From contig CM050654.1 in the NCBI GenBank assembly GCA_027574665.1, positions 13,448,142-13,512,141 of the forward strand: a stretch of 64,000 nt of DNA, read 5' to 3'. The notes beneath the pieces are model-generated. The model saw only the letters and a program-made list of their open reading frames with translations, had not been told where the DNA came from and did not search any database. The position numbers were made by a program, and so were the translations under genes. The first letter of the stretch is position 1; every line of letters begins with the position of its first letter. Source of the stretch: Rhynochetos jubatus (Eukaryota > Chordata > Aves > Eurypygiformes > Rhynochetidae). Of the stretch, positions 34,659 to 49,209 are shown piece by piece.

Positions 34659-37600
34659 GTGAGGTTTGAAACTTGCTTGCTGAACCAGCACCATTCCTCT
34701 GCCTGGGCAAGGCTGGTTTTCAGTGCAGGGCCACCAATGTCAGGGCATTGCAGGTTGATTGGAGAAGACATTTGGTCCTTTCTGTGTTCCGCGTCTGATT
34801 TTTCATGCGTACCAGATGAAAATTAAGGTTTCTGACGGTGAAGGGAGGTGGACTAGCAAAGAGGAGGACGGTGACTTTATGGCCATTTTATGCCCTTTAT
34901 TTTTCTGTGTTCAGGATGATGGAGGGAAGGGGAGCTTTCATGACTTTAATTCTGTTGAAAGGTAATAGGAACATTGGAGGTGACACCTCCTGGGCATCCT
35001 GAAATCCATTGCGATTCTTCCGCTGGTTTCAGTGAGGTCAGAGCTGCAACTCAGTACCAGTGGAAATTCCTGCCATAATCAACCTTATGATCTGTGAGTC
35101 ATCTTTAAACACTTCATGTCCAATCTTAGCTTTCTGTCACCCTTTCTGCCTTTGCTGTGGTTGCAGAGGGTGGCTGGAGCAGAAGTGAGCTCCAGAGATT
35201 CAGGTAATTGCTATGTTTCCAGCTTATTTGCTTGTAAAGAAGTAAAGAAGTTTCTTTCTCTTCAGGCCATAAGAAATAATCGGGTACCTGTCAACTGCAG
35301 AATTGCTTACTGGTAGCTATTTAATGGCACTTTTCTGTTTACCAAGTGGTGCTATAGAGTGCATTGCTATAAAAAGCGACTATGTTTTAAATCATTCCTC
35401 TCTGTTGACATGGGCTTTTGTTTCTTTCCAGCAGCAGCCTGAGCAGAGGCTGGATGCTGGTTAGGACTGCAAATTTCAGTTATTTTCATGCCATTCAAGT
35501 AAGAACTGGCTTTGCAGGTTTTTGTTGGGAGACTGATACTGGATAGAAGTTTCCTTACATGAATAGGCGAGGTGCTGTGTTGGTTTGTAGGCAGATGTAT
35601 GGCTTTAATGGGTTATGAAAAGTAGTTTAAAAGGCATCCACTGAGGGAGGGAGAGGGGAAAAGTGAGAGCATTCAACATTCAGAGGGTTGAGAGGTTGCT
35701 GGGGCATGATAACTTTCTGGTGGTGTGTAGGGGACAAAGGAAATAGGCAACATTAACCCCCCTTTTTTTGCCTTCTACAATACCTTTGTAGAAGTATTAA
35801 AACTTCTATAGATAAAGCCTTTGTGAGACACTAATAGGTGAGGGTTTGTGTGGGTAGCTGCATGGAGGAAGAGATATTTGCTATACAGTGAGCTTACACC
35901 ATGCGATATTCTGGGAGAACAGTGAGTATGGAGCAAAGGCATTAGCCTGTCATGTCCCCACACACCAAACTGTCTGTCTCTGCGGCCAGGTTTATTCTAG
36001 GGGGGGGCGGGTCTTGCTGCCACTGACCTTGAATGCAAAGCACAGTAGCCATTCATTTTCAGGATTTCTAGGTTAAGTTCAGTTTTCAGTATCACTTTCA
36101 CACTTAACCTATCTGAACCAGGGTGTCTCTTGGCTGTCTCAGAGGTTTGGGTCAGATGTCTTTCTAGACCCTCAAAACACTTTTAAATATCTCTATTTTT
36201 TTTTTGCCATATTTTAAGATATCTATGCTCTGTTTTCAGTCTGACAGAGGGAAAACAGTTTTCATGGCTTCTGCTATGTAGCAATCAGTTTTGGTATCAG
36301 AGAATCCAAGAGGCTTGAGGGCTGCCGTGCTGTGAGGGATGACTCCCAATGTTTCAAAACAATGACAGGGATAGGAATTTAGAATGCTGAAAGAAGAAAG
36401 GACATACTGGCAGTCTTTCCTCCGGCAAAAATTAGAAACCAGTCCACTGGCATTTCAGAAATGTCAGCTTCATGTTACAACTAGGATGCTTTTTTTTTTC
36501 CCCTTTTGCATATGTTGGAAATCAGATACTTAACCTAAAATGAGTTTTGGAAGACCTTCTTTACTCAAGCGTCAATCACCATGCTACCTCACACAAGGCT
36601 TATAGATGAGAAGAAATGTTTTATGCCAAGGTGTGTGCATTTTGTGCTCATGGATGGATTGGTCATGGGATGGCCAAATTTTTAATTGTTCTGTAGTTTC
36701 AGGTATCTGAGTGGAGTCTGAAGTAAAATCTAATCTTAGCTGAAGCAGTATTTCAAGCAAATTCTAAAGTGTTGTGCAACTTTGGTAAACCACTTAAAAA
36801 GGGGTTTTAGAATATGAAAATGTGAAAATTTGGCTCTGTGAATAAGTGACCTGATTTCTTAAGGCTCTGAGTATTTGCAGCTCCAGTTGTAGACTGTTGT
36901 CTTAACGTGGTCATATAACATGGATTAAGATGTATGGCTTTGGCTTTCCAAATGTAAATATGTCCATCTTGGCTCTTTTTCTGCATTTGTATAAAACCAA
37001 ACCAAACCTCAAGTAATACTAATTTTTGTGCTGTGGATTTTTTTTCCTTTCCAAAGCTGCAATATTCTATGTAATGAACTACCTGTAAGTTCTCGAGAAG
37101 TAAGATAGGCAAATATTTGTGGTCAACACTGTGGTGTTCCTTGTTAACTGAAACATGGTTTTGTTCCTTCCTATTTCTAAATGGATGGGGTCAAGAGATT
37201 AATTCTCTGTCAGAAGGTCACATGGATGAGCATGGGAGAACAGGCTTTTGGTAGTCTTCCTTTTTTCCTGTGTGTGGGTGAATCTGGTTTAGAAGCAGCC
37301 CAGTAATACACCATTTTCCTCATCTGCTCAAGATACAAGTTGCAGCTGTCCTAGAGTTCCCATCCATCACCTGGTGGGATACCATTCCTGAGACCATGGC
37401 TGGCTGGATACTGGTGGCCCTGAAGGCAACCCTTACACGTGCCAAGAGCTGCACTCACCTGGTGTTTCTCTGTGTGCTGCCACATCTGCATGTACTTGCC
37501 TCTAAGCCTTCTGTGGTGGCTTACAACCATTTGCCTATCTTCCGTAGCAAACGCTTGGCTCATGTTACACAAACTTTTTATATCCATTCACTAGCCTCCC

Positions 37601-38640
37601 AGGAGGCTGTTACAGATCCAAACTAGAAAAAAAGACCATGCAGAATGAGCAGCATTTAGCTAATCAACACCTCTGCAAGATTTTACACCAAGTACATTTC
37701 CCTGAAAATAATCTATTTGCAAGCAGTGAAATTCTTGGAAAGAAATCCTAATGATATACTAACTAGGGAAAGCTCTGTGTGTGTGCGTGCGCCTTGGAAA
37801 AGTGAGAACAGTCTTTCTAAGTCTTCCTTTCCTTAGAAATTAAAAACATTTTAATGCCTCACAACTTGAACTCAAGCAGAATTTAAGTAGGTGAATGTGT
37901 CTTAGAGTCAGCGGTGGTGAGAAGGAAGAAAGGGAGAGAGATGAATCTGTGAAGTGTGGTGCTGAGCAAGTGGTGGCATGAGGAATGGATGCCAACCCAC
38001 TAGTGTAAAGAAAAGCTTTTCTCTCTGCCTTCTACATACATGTCCTGGAGGGTGCTTGCAGCGAACAAGAGGAACCTGCAGCATTAATAACACACTGGGA
38101 GACTGTTCTGGTGCAGAGAAAACACAGGGTTGTTGTCAATTCCTGTAAACACAAAAATAGAGGGAGAATACACCACAGGAGTAGGGAGGAACAAGCCCAG
38201 ACTACATTTAACTGAAGTGTTCCCACAAAAAAAAAAAAATTCAATTTCTTAAGTTTTGGGTTCCATAATACTTAAATACTTCTGTCTCTGAGAAGGAGGC
38301 TAGAGGAGCAAGGTCATTTTAATCCCTGAACATCTGGAAAATGATCCTATGAATAGATAGTTTAAGGGGGATATGATGACATCTTGCAGTGTAGATATTG
38401 GCAAGAAATACATAAAATAATTCTAAAAGCTTTACACTGCTTGGAAAGAGAAAGCCCTGATATGTTTATCTCTGCTGTCCACTATATGGGTTTGGAGTGG
38501 CTGGGCACAAACATGGATAAAGATTCAGCCATATAAGTGACCTCTGCTTTCATCCTGCCATGGCAGCATCACAAATGGAGGGGAGCAGTAGCCATCTGCC
38601 GGGGAGAAGCCCCAGGGCTGGGACATGGTGCTTCCCAGGT

Positions 38641-38659
38641 GGGAGGGTGGGAGAATGGG
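38641..38659 (+). other. G-quadruplex motif
   Basis: Plus-strand GGG A GGG T GGG AGAAT GGG satisfies the four-tract rule with loops of 1, 1 and 5 bases. It lies in a locally GC-rich segment without a recognised gene. Confidence 0.85.
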
Positions 38660-40176
38660 CCTCCTTCCAGGAGCTGGAGGAGCGACATGAGCGAGCTGAG
38701 CTCTGGAGGAAACCGCAGTTTCTTCTCTTTGTGACTCCTGGGAAGGTTTGACACGAGGGCTGAAGATATACATAGGAGAGGAAAATGTGATCCTAAGCAG
38801 AAATCCCTCAAATCTATCTTCCATGAGATTGAGCAAAGGTCAGAGGTTCTGGGAAGAAATGTCCAATGTTTTGACCAGTGACTGAAATACAATTTATTTG
38901 TGGGCTTTTGTTTCATTTCCTGTTTTTGAGATTACTAAGGGATTTGCAGTTAGGGGATGCATGTTCCAGCTCACTGGGTGACTTTAGACCCTTGGTGCTG
39001 GAGGTAGGCTCTGTTTACAGAACTGCAGTTGACCTTTTTCAAATAAACTGAAAGCACTGGAAATGTATTATTGGCTTACAGGGTTCAGGATGACCCATAT
39101 ATAACATGTAGTCACTTGTGTAGCCTAACAGTCATAGGAAGAGCTGTTGGTTTTGCGCTTGCCATAGACATGAGAAGCATTTTTGGGGGAAGCTGGGCCT
39201 ACAGAACCTGCTATCACACCAAAAAACCCAGCAAAACTTTGCTTGCAAAGTTCATGCTTCAAACCTGAGTATCCTGATCTTGAAGTGGTTGGGGGCAGAC
39301 GCCAGTTTTGCATCCTCCTGTGTGCAGGTGTCCTGGACCTACAGCTCTCAGCTGTGGGCCAAGACCACCCTTCTTGCAGGGCTGCAGTGGCCCTTTCCCA
39401 GGAAAGGCAGCAAGATGGAGGCAGTCAGCCCGAGGGTTGCATGCTCAGCCCCATTGCAAAATGAGGGACTGGAGTAAGGTCCTCAGCAAGATGTGTTGGC
39501 CCTGCCTTCCGTAGTAAAAACTGCACTTACAGGTGGTGGCAGCTGTGTCTCCATGGGGTTTGTGGATGTTCCCTGGGAATGTTTAAGGTTCCAGGTGTGT
39601 TTTGAGCTAAGGGGACCACTGTGGTGGTGGTGAGGGAGGCATGTCCCAGAGCATCTGCATAGGGAGAAAGCACTACAGTCATGCTAACCGAAGTAGATCC
39701 TTTGGCAAGGTGGGGACATTTGGCAGTGAAGTCCTTCTACTTTGTAGCTTTTTCTTTTTGAACAGCTTGTGTCAGAATGTAGTTTGTGGTGAAGAAAACT
39801 TTCTGCTTTACTGATGTTGTCTTCCCAGGTCTCCTGTTCCCTCCATGCTTGTCAGAGCAGCCCATATGAAGAGCATTTAGAGAGTGAATTTTAGGTTTCT
39901 GTAGCTGTAGGAATTCTCTCTCTAATAGATTAACAAAAAATGGATGTGTAGTTCATTGGGATATTTATTGAGTGCCTCTTCCTTTAAATGTCTCCAGATG
40001 AAAAAATAAATTCATACAAAGTTGTAAAACCATTAGTAAGTCACCCGACGGGAATTACTTGTTAAAACAATGAGTAGTGGATTTTACTTTGCTAGAAGCA
40101 AAATAATGAATTCTGCTGAATTTTGACTGTCGTGGGCTTTCTGAGGCTGCTGCTGCTGCTCTCCTCGCATCTTGGG

Positions 40177-40228
40177 TTTTGTTTTGTTTTGTGGTTTTTT
40201 TTGGTTGGTTTTCTTTTTTTTTTTTTTT
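40177..40228 (+). repeat. T-rich low-complexity tract
   Basis: GTTTT-type repeats pass into GGTTGGTT and end in an uninterrupted run of 15 T at 40214-40228. A short GCT-repeat run lies immediately 5' (about 40146-40160). Read on the minus strand this resembles an A-rich tail, but no element is recognisable on its other side. Confidence 0.9.
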
Positions 40229-43200
40229 GCAAAACTCCCGAGAATTAGGTGTGAGAAGAGTGATTCTGCCCCAAACTTTGAAACAAAGGACTTGAAGATG
40301 TATTTTCAACTGACTTTTTTCCACTCAAAAGTATTTTTGGTGTAAGTTGGTCTGAAATAATCTTAAAATTCTACGTACTTTTATAATGGAAGGGAACCTT
40401 TTATTTCAAGGTGTACGCAAAGACTTTGTGTGGACAGTTAAGTAATCTAAAGTCACCTGGAATTCCTTTCCTAGTGACATTTTACTTAACAACTTTTCAC
40501 ATTTTAGAGGAAAATGATGTATTGCCTGCAGATGAACAGTCCCTTTCCACTCCTATTAAGTTCTATGCGGAGGTGTGAATATATATAATTAGAGACTTGG
40601 GGCAGGCTGTGAAACAGAAAATGAGAGAGGAAGACTTCTCCATTTCCGAAACCGTCTCGGTGTCATCCGCTAATTAAATCGACCTTCTTGTACATGGGGT
40701 GTTTTGCAACTCTGGTAGCACTGCAGCAGCTCCAGATAAGCATGGGGCAGAGACAGTTTACGGGAAAGTCTCAGCTTTTGGCCCTCACAGGAATGGAGGG
40801 CTGAAAGGTGCATGATTCAGAAGTTGCTGTGGCTGGTTTCAGTAAATCTGAAATAGATTAAATATAGTAGGTATATTAATAACACTATAGCTCTTCCCAG
40901 AAAGTGCAGCCAATGGTGAAGTTCATGGGAGAAGACGAGGGTGTGGTAGGCAGTGGTTAGGGTAAACCAGCCCATTGTTATTGTGGGGTGAGGCCACATC
41001 TAGTGTGTCACACCTGTGCAGTTCAACAGGAGTTACTATTTATAAAAGTACATTTGTCCGCAAACTGCGTTCAGCTTCATTTCAAACCATCAGCAATATG
41101 CTGAACAGGCTAAATAAAGCATGAATGGCCACTTGACAGCTGAGAAAGGCACCTCTCTTGTGTTTTAATCGTTCACAGAGACTCCTGCTGTGTGCTGGTG
41201 CTTTCTAATGCGTGGTCTTGAAATAAATTTTAATAATCTGACCTCAGGGCTCAGATACTGTACTTAACTGTCATGTGGTAGGAGCTTGAATCAGATTGAG
41301 AGATGAAAGTTTCTCTACAGGGAACAAAGTTCAGAACTGTGATCTGTAAAGAACTTATGGTAATTGCAAAACCAGGTGTGAGTAAGTTGAGGCACCGTGC
41401 AGGGGTATGGTAAGCAACAGTGACAATAGAGATCCTGTAGGTAGAAGAGTGTAGATTCTTATCTTGCTGTTCTCTTGAGAGTCTTGTTGCAGTAACAGAA
41501 ACCTCAGGCTGTGCTAAAGGGAGTAGGGTTTCTTGGGGACTATGCAACAGATGTTTTCAGTGGTATTAACTAGAGGTATTAACCTATCAGTTATTGAGTT
41601 TGGAAAAACTTTTCTGAATGCTTTTGGAGGGAATCCTGTAGCACAGTATTTTTCATAACACTGCATTTCCCTAGAAATGTCAATTAATGCTCACTGAATC
41701 TTGATTAATTAAGTAGTTGGTTAAGTGGGGTGTTGGTGTTTCTGTCCTGCTGTAATTAGTTACCTGGTACAAAGGCACGTGGATGTGAGATTAGGTGTGT
41801 ATGTTCCTTTGCAAACTCCATCCTTTAAAAATGTTTGAGCAGTTCCATACCTGTGGCTTTGTCAGTGGATTCCCTTTGCCAAGGGCTTTTTGTTGATGTA
41901 GACGTCAGTTGGGTGTTGCTTTGCCAATTTTAAGGAAAAGCATAGCCAATGTGGACTTCATGTACAATCAGTAATTGGATGGCTGATAGACAGTGTTGCT
42001 CTATCACTTCTTTTTTCTCTTTTATCCCTTCTGGTGGAGAGGTTTAAGGGATATTGAGCCATTGGGAAGCTAGCTTTGTCCTTCTTGGGGAAGATGGGAA
42101 TGCTGACATGATAGATGACTATTCCTGGAGCTTGGGTAGGTCATGGCTGTCCTTGGAGGAAAGCAGCATTACCTTGGCAGAATCTCCACCTGTTGTTCTC
42201 ACACCTCAGCTGCCTCTTCTGGCTTCCTTGTTGCATTATTGACAGGGTTTAACAAGACACATTGCTAATGCTTGTCTCATGCTCCCTTGTCAGTCAATGC
42301 CATGTTTGCAAGGAGCAGAAGAAATCTCCCAGTCCAATGGACCTCCACAGTCAGTCCAGATGGACTCTCTCAAGCCACGGAAATGATTGTTGAGTTGTAT
42401 GACAACTAAATGTTTTTTTAATTTTTTTTATAATCACTCATTTACATTTGCATTGCAGGCTATATATCTGTGTCCCTGCTGCAGCAGGAAGCACACTTAT
42501 CCCCTAGGAATGGCCTGGCGCTGGGAGGATGAGCACAGAGGTGGGACGTAAGTCCTCCCTGGCTGTGCCTCTCTCTGTTCTGGCTGTGGCTTTCCTGTGC
42601 CTTCCACCTGGGCACCCTGGTGCCTCCTGATCAGGGCCAATTTACAGCTGCCTCCACTGAGTGGAGGAAGGCAGAAATTAATCTGGAGGGGAAATCGTTC
42701 TGTCTGAGTGGGCAAATAGAAGGAAACTGCCTCATTGACTGTGTTGCTTTAATCTCTTTTTATGAGCTACCTGGAGTGCAGAGCTCTTTATCCGACCCAC
42801 CATCAGAGCTGGCAGGGGCCCAGCAGGATCTCTGCTAGGTTGAGCTGAAGGATTTACTGGCTTTTGCCAGCTGCCTTCCTTTTGGCGAATCTCCCCACTA
42901 GCAGAACCGAGAGCAGGGTGTCTTGGTGCGTGCAGCTGGATGCAGCCCCTGGGAAGCCCGGCAGCAGCTGTTACTGAGTGCTGCAGCACGGCGGGGCTGG
43001 GCTCCTGCTTCTCCTTCTGGTCTTTGAAGGCCCTGTGTACTCCATGGCAGATGAGTGGGAGCCATGCCCATGTTTCCCGAAGGGGCAATCCTGCAGGCCC
43101 CTCAGTGGGCCAAGTGCTACCTGCCCCTCACTGCACCCTGGCGATGCGCCTGCTGAAACTCTGCACATAGGCTGTGTTGAATACCATGTGAAGGGACGTC

Positions 43201-46200
43201 GTACACCCTTGCCTACCTTTCGCCTCCCTCCTGCCATTGCTCCCTCGTCGCTTGGACTGGGACTTAACCTCAGTCTGGCAGGGCTATTCCCCTTGCAGCA
43301 CAGCCAGCTAGCAAGGTCCTTCCCTTCCCTAGCCTCGCTGGATTGATTGGCTTCCTACTCCTTCCCTTGTGACTTCAAGGCATGGGAAGGGCTTTGGATG
43401 TCCTGTCTTAAAATAGTCACCTTGTTGTCTTTGATTGTAACCACTTAATTGCAGTGTGTGCCTAAGCTGTTGCCATTTGACCTCCACCTGTAGCTGGTGA
43501 AGACTTTCTGTCTACCTGACAGACTGTGGGGCACAGTCGGCTTGCTGAAGAGACTGGGTTTTAGTCTGTGATATAACAGGATTAAAATGATGTGATGGAA
43601 GATCAGTTAATGATCATAGGCAAATTAATGGTTTCAACCCTTACTTTTTGTATCTTGCAAATGCATATAAAAATGTGCGTGTATCGATCAGTTTTAAAGA
43701 TGAACTTGAACAATCTAGTACAAATGTTAAATTTAGCACAAACAGCGTGCAGGGAGACTGCAGAGAACGGCCACGTTAAGCAGACTCCTGCTTAGGCGAG
43801 TTGCCAGCCATGAGAGGGGCTTGGCTGCACAGCCCCAGCCAGTTGCAGCCGTGGGTGAGGCAGGCCGCTGTGCTCTCACAGCCTTCAGCTCCAAGAGGGG
43901 TTCATGGGAAAACCGAGGACACGCACCCTTTGCGAAGTCCTGGTGGGTTTGTTACTCTTCCTGCAGAAACCTTGAACCTTTTGTTTAGAGTACACCAGTG
44001 GGAAGCTTTAAAAGCACTTTAAACAGCTTCCCACCCGCTTTCCTTTTTTGTTGCTGGTGAGAACTACAGCTGAATGGAGTCTGATAAGATTAGTTGATTT
44101 AATGCATGTCTTCAGTCCATTTTGCAATTAAATATATTTTCATTTTTCACAAACTCTTCCAGTTCAATTTAAAAATGACTCCTGGCTTACATGGGAAATG
44201 TCTTAAGACCTCTGCCCTGTTCAACAAGCGGTGCGTATAGCGATATGGATTAGAAAGCCACTGCTGTTATCAGGCATTATTTCAAACTGTATAATTTGCT
44301 GTCACTGCTATGAGTGGTTTGTATTTATTATTAACACAGTATTGATTTTTATTATTAATGCAGTTTTGTGTTAATAGCCTAACTGATGAGACAATGTATA
44401 TTCTGAGTGTCCTTAAAATTTTATTCTGAGTAAGGTTTGTATTCAGAAATGGGAATAATGCAAGCAATATCAATGGTCGACCCTTCAGGCCAACTATTGC
44501 CTTTTTTCGTTCATATGATACCTAGCCAGTGCTGTCCAACTCCCTGTTGTGACATCTGGATGCTGCCATCACACAAATATTTACTATCCACTAATTATAG
44601 CAGTAAGCAATAGAAAAGAAAGTTGGAAGCATACCGTGTGGGGCTTTTTTTAGGGTAAAACAAGCTGGTTTTGTTTCCTACTACTCTTGTAGTTGCATGT
44701 TAGCTAACTTGCACCCCAGTGTGTTCTGCCAAGGGGGGTTCATTTCTCCCATGCTGATGTCTTGTCACTGTGAGGTTGATGTTATGTTTCTGAAGACAGG
44801 GCTATAAATTCATTTTGAATTGCACAGCTCTAGGAGACAAAAATCCTACATGTGAATAGCAGTCCATAGACAGATGAAGATTTGGGTTTCAACATCAACC
44901 TTCATTTGTTTGTGGTTTTGGTTTTAATTTAATAAAAACACCACAGGGTTGAGTCTCATGCTTCTTGAAGGGAGCCACATTTCAGCACTGGTGTGTTACT
45001 GGGGGCACTGGAGGTTCATGACTTGAGTAAGCAAAATCTCTGATCAGCCCTAAAGCCTGCTGGGCCGCCACTGCGGAGAGCTGGCTGTGTGCAGCAGGGG
45101 AGGATGCAGTCCTGGTGTCCCAAAAGCACGTCTGTGCTAACCAAGCCACTGCCTTTTGTTATAGCAAGGGTTTGCCACTGGATCCTCTGGACGGTGTGCC
45201 GAGTTGTGCGCTCACACGGGGGACCTCTGTACTTTTGTCAGCTTTTGCACCAAGACACGGGCTGGCAGGTTAGCTGGCAGCAGCCAGGGCTTGCCCAGGG
45301 CTGAAAGCTGGCGTATGCAATTTCTGTCACACTTCCTTCCCTTTTCTGCACAGAGCAAGGAATTCGCACATTGAAATCAATCGAGGCTTAGCAGTTAACT
45401 TCTGTTACTGTCAATATTTGTAGGAGCCAAGAGATCATAAAAACCAGAATACTCCCTACCCCTAAAATCCCTGGATACCTCAGTAAGGTAAAGCTGGGAT
45501 TTGCATGTAGTGATTCAAAGTCAGCTTGAGTTTTACAGTACAAAGAAGATGTTCATGTGCTGGCACAGCTGGTTTGGGAGTTGTGTTGGTAGGTGGGTTT
45601 TCCTTATTGTTGTAGGTAAACAACCAAGATGACATGTATTGTGAAAGTTGCAGGGGAGTCCTGCAGTTGCCTGAGCAAGGTCAGGTGTGAGTGCAGACAT
45701 TTCCGGTGGCGATCTGTTGCCTCCCATCACAATGTTTACGGACTGAGTGCTCGCTGTGGTTACTGGTGCCCATTAGACAACAGCAGCTCGGCTGTGAACC
45801 CCGGAGGGATAACAGGTCGGTCATTTCTAGCTGTGGCAGCTACAATGGCATTATGTTGTGGTGGTTTGCCCAACCCGGAATCTGTATACCTGGAGCAAAT
45901 CTTCCCGTGGAAGGTGAATGGCACAGGTCTGTGCCCAAGTCCTAGGCTGCCACGTCTCTCTCCTTAATCCTTCTTAATACTTTATAGAAGAGAAGGATTT
46001 GCCAGAAACATCTTCCCTACAAAGAGGACTTGTGAGAAACATGATGTGCTTTCAAATAAGGCATAAAATGTACTTGCTGATCAATTTTCTGTCCTAATTA
46101 AGTCTCTCAGAGGTGAGTTCAAGGGAAAAAATAAAGATGGGAAGAGCTTGGAAATGATCTCTCTTTACAACAAAAATAAGGTAAATGAAGAACATGGAAA

Positions 46201-48429
46201 GAGGCTGAGGCTCGGTGGCCTGGGAGGTGGAAGACAGCCTCAATTATCGTAATGTTGTGCAGCTGTACCACCTCATGTGCTATTTTCACTTTACTATCAG
46301 AAACTTAATGTGTGTGGGTAGCCAGTGTTCTCTTTTTGTTTGTTCTAAATATTTTATATGTGTACTGCAGTAGAAGAGGCAGTTCTGTGGTCACAACAGA
46401 ACAGAGGTGGATAGAGCAAAAAAACTGCCCATTGGTGTTTGCATGCATTACGAACTTAATGACAGATACAGGCTAATAATAGAAAGCTTATTCCTATAAT
46501 AAAGGAAAGGGAAGAAAAAGCAACCAAACTCACACCTTGAATCTGGAATTACAGTTTAAGGAAAATAAATAGTAGCGACCCAATTCAAGTATTTATCTGT
46601 CTGGACTTCCAGACCAAATTTGCATAAAATGTGCAAGGTGAATCATTCTCTCTTGTTCCTGGATACGCGCATGAGATTAATTCTGTATTATGTTCCGGGA
46701 AGTTAGGGGTGTGCAGAGAATAGCATCTTTCTAGCTTCTAGCATGCAGGAAGGTGTCTGTAGCTAGTGACCTCCTGGCTTCTCATGTGTCTCGGAGGTTC
46801 AGAGCCAAAGCTCTGAAACTCAGATTTTCACCATACAGGGTGCTCTGATGTGGGGTCCCAGGGTGTTGCCTGATTTTGGGGCATTGAAGGGAGGTTAAGA
46901 TACATTGCTCCTTGTTTGAGGTGAGGCTTGTTTTTTTGGATTTGTGCTCAGTCATGGTGACACAGGCAGAAATAGGGTTAATGCACAGCTGTATATTGTC
47001 AGTATGTGTTTGCCGTTTACCTGATAGATGAAACTATGCTGTGAAATTGAATGAATGAATGCTGCATTATCCTGTGTTGCAGTCTTTGCAAGAAAGAGAA
47101 GTACATAAATCTACAAACTGCATAAAAGAGGGAATGTGGGGGAAAGCACTCAGGTAATTCTGCTCGTTTTCCACTATAATGCACTATTTGCTAGTTTATT
47201 CTTCCCTAGTAATGTTAAATTTGGAGATACAACCTTTGTTAAAACAATTCCTCTTCCATCAGCAATTTCTTATGTTTGCTGCTGTTTCAGAAAACATGTA
47301 AGATAATTATAATTGTTGACTTTAGGGAAGAACAGTTTACGTTCTTGTAAATTTATTGTCTGTACTTTGACAGACATGGCATACATTTATTTCAGTTTTC
47401 CTTCTTGATTAGGATTTTCACAGAGCAAGATGGGAAGGGCTAAACATAGGAAAGAAAAAAGGAAGTGGGATAAAACATCCTTTATGATGTTTGGAGCAGG
47501 ATAAAAGAAGGATTCAGTTTAAAAGGCCCCAAGCATGTATGTGCTGTTGCACAAGCAGTTTAGTGTGAGTTGGTTGTTTCCACCAGTAAGTACCTTCAGT
47601 GTGAAGAGACTTTGGGCTTTGCTGGGAGCAGGCGGCAGTCACATGCCAACCCTCAGGGCCTGGGAAGCAGGATGCGAGGACCATGCTCTGCTTTCCACCC
47701 AGTCTGCTGAGAGTGGGCAGATGTTTGGAGATGAGTTTAGGCTGTATGTTTCCCTGAGATTGTCTCAGCCATGACAGGGATGAGAAGAAGCCCTGACCAC
47801 CTCCAGGATCCAAGAGCACATTTAAGGTGATGCACGGTCATCTTTGCTCATCTCCTTGCTCTTTACCAAGGTCAGCTCTCCCTATTCTTGACAATGTCAC
47901 CTCGAAATACAGGCCCACTCAGTGATGATGTTTTTGCTTTGTCAGGCAACATGAGGGAGGTAAGGGCAACCAGATTGATCCTTAGACTCTACGTGCAATA
48001 AAAGGTCTACGTCTGCTCTTGTCTCCCTCCTGTCAGTAGGCCCGTGGAGGAACATTGGCATCTGTATCAGGGAGGAGCAGGGCCTTTTGTGAGAGAAGAA
48101 TGGTGGTGGTACGATAGAGTGAGAAGGTGAATGCCACCTTACAACTAGCTCCTTTCTGCATGTTCTTTGTTTGGAGTTAGCAGTTTGGCCTGTGGGATGT
48201 TTGCATGCAAGTTGTGTGTTGGAAGGTGCCCACCAGGAGCCGTTTGAATTGGGGAGACAATTACAGATTGAACAATTTCATTGTGAATATGCACAGAACT
48301 GCTTTCATATAGGCTGCTTTTTGATTGCAATAGTGTCTCAATGTTTGCTGGAGCTCAGGGTCTCAGTCATTTTAAAGAGTGGTTAAAATCACAGCCATCT
48401 GAAGCAGTTTAATGTGTGGATTGTGATTT
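40229..48429. other. Non-coding sequence, no gene seen
   Basis: No gene or repeat family is visible. A GC-richer patch at about 42.9-43.3 kb keeps several frames open for 80-120 codons on both strands. This is typical of chance openness and does not suggest a gene. Confidence 0.5.
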
Positions 48430-48463
48430 GTCTCTCTGTGGTCTTTGTCTCTCCGTGGTCTTT
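48430..48463 (+). repeat. 17-bp direct tandem duplication
   Basis: GTCTCTCTGTGGTCTTT (48430-48446) and GTCTCTCCGTGGTCTTT (48447-48463) lie end to end and differ at one position. A partial third start (GTCTCC) follows. Confidence 0.93.
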
Positions 48464-49209
48464 GTCTCCTTGCCCAGTGTTACCCACTGCAGCGAGGCCG
48501 ATAAAGGGCTGGTGTTGTGCTCGCTTGATCTTGGCCCTGAAGATGCTGACTTCCTCCCTTCTATTTCAGGAGGTCATTAGTGCTGATGAGATTAGAAGTT
48601 TATATCTTTATGTCCAAATCATTATTCCTAATTTAATCAATGCATTTGAAAATGTTTCCTCTAATAAAATTGTAATGACTTTACGTGATTTGTCGTGCTT
48701 ATCAAAAGCGTGGTTTTAACATTTTCATATTTAGAGGCACTGAGCTTCTGGAGAGGAGTACACATTAATGCATCACTGCTGGGCCAATTTCCTGCCTCTC
48801 TGTGTCTGTCTCTCCAGTAAATCAGAATAAGCTAGTCAGTGTAATCACGGTGATGTACAGCCAGCGTGGCACTGGAGTCAGGCCTTCACAAACAGCTTAA
48901 AATCCTGGGAGAGGTCCCTTGCGCGAGCAGGGATTGCTTCTGTGCTGCTGCCTTCATCCTTCAGCTGTGTGCTTTGCCTCCCTGTGAAACAGATTATTAG
49001 TGGGCTTGTGATAAAGGAGAAAATAACCATCTATAATGTAGAGGTTTGACTGGAGAAATGGCTTTCATGTTGCAAGGGGAATGAGATAAATAGCACCCTA
49101 CAGTGGGAACTGAATTACTAAGGCGAGGCGAGAGCAGCAGTGTTACAGCAGAGCTGGATGTTTGTTCAGAGGCTTTTGAATAAAATTAATCCAAACGCTT
49201 TGTTTTCAG

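Larger units (their letters stand above)
32097..40176. other. Non-coding sequence, no gene seen
   Basis: Unique sequence with poly-A tracts at 33158-33170 and 38227-38239, a run of eight G at 36000-36007 and the quadruplex motif at 38641-38659. A splice-flanked open segment at 34403-34658 is listed separately. The part from about 34030 to 34200 is AT-rich and homeodomain-site-rich. Confidence 0.5.

Noticed and set aside
42890-43346. GC-rich patch as a CpG island promoter
   Set aside because: GC is raised but CpG is sparse, and no transcription-start features or first exon are visible.
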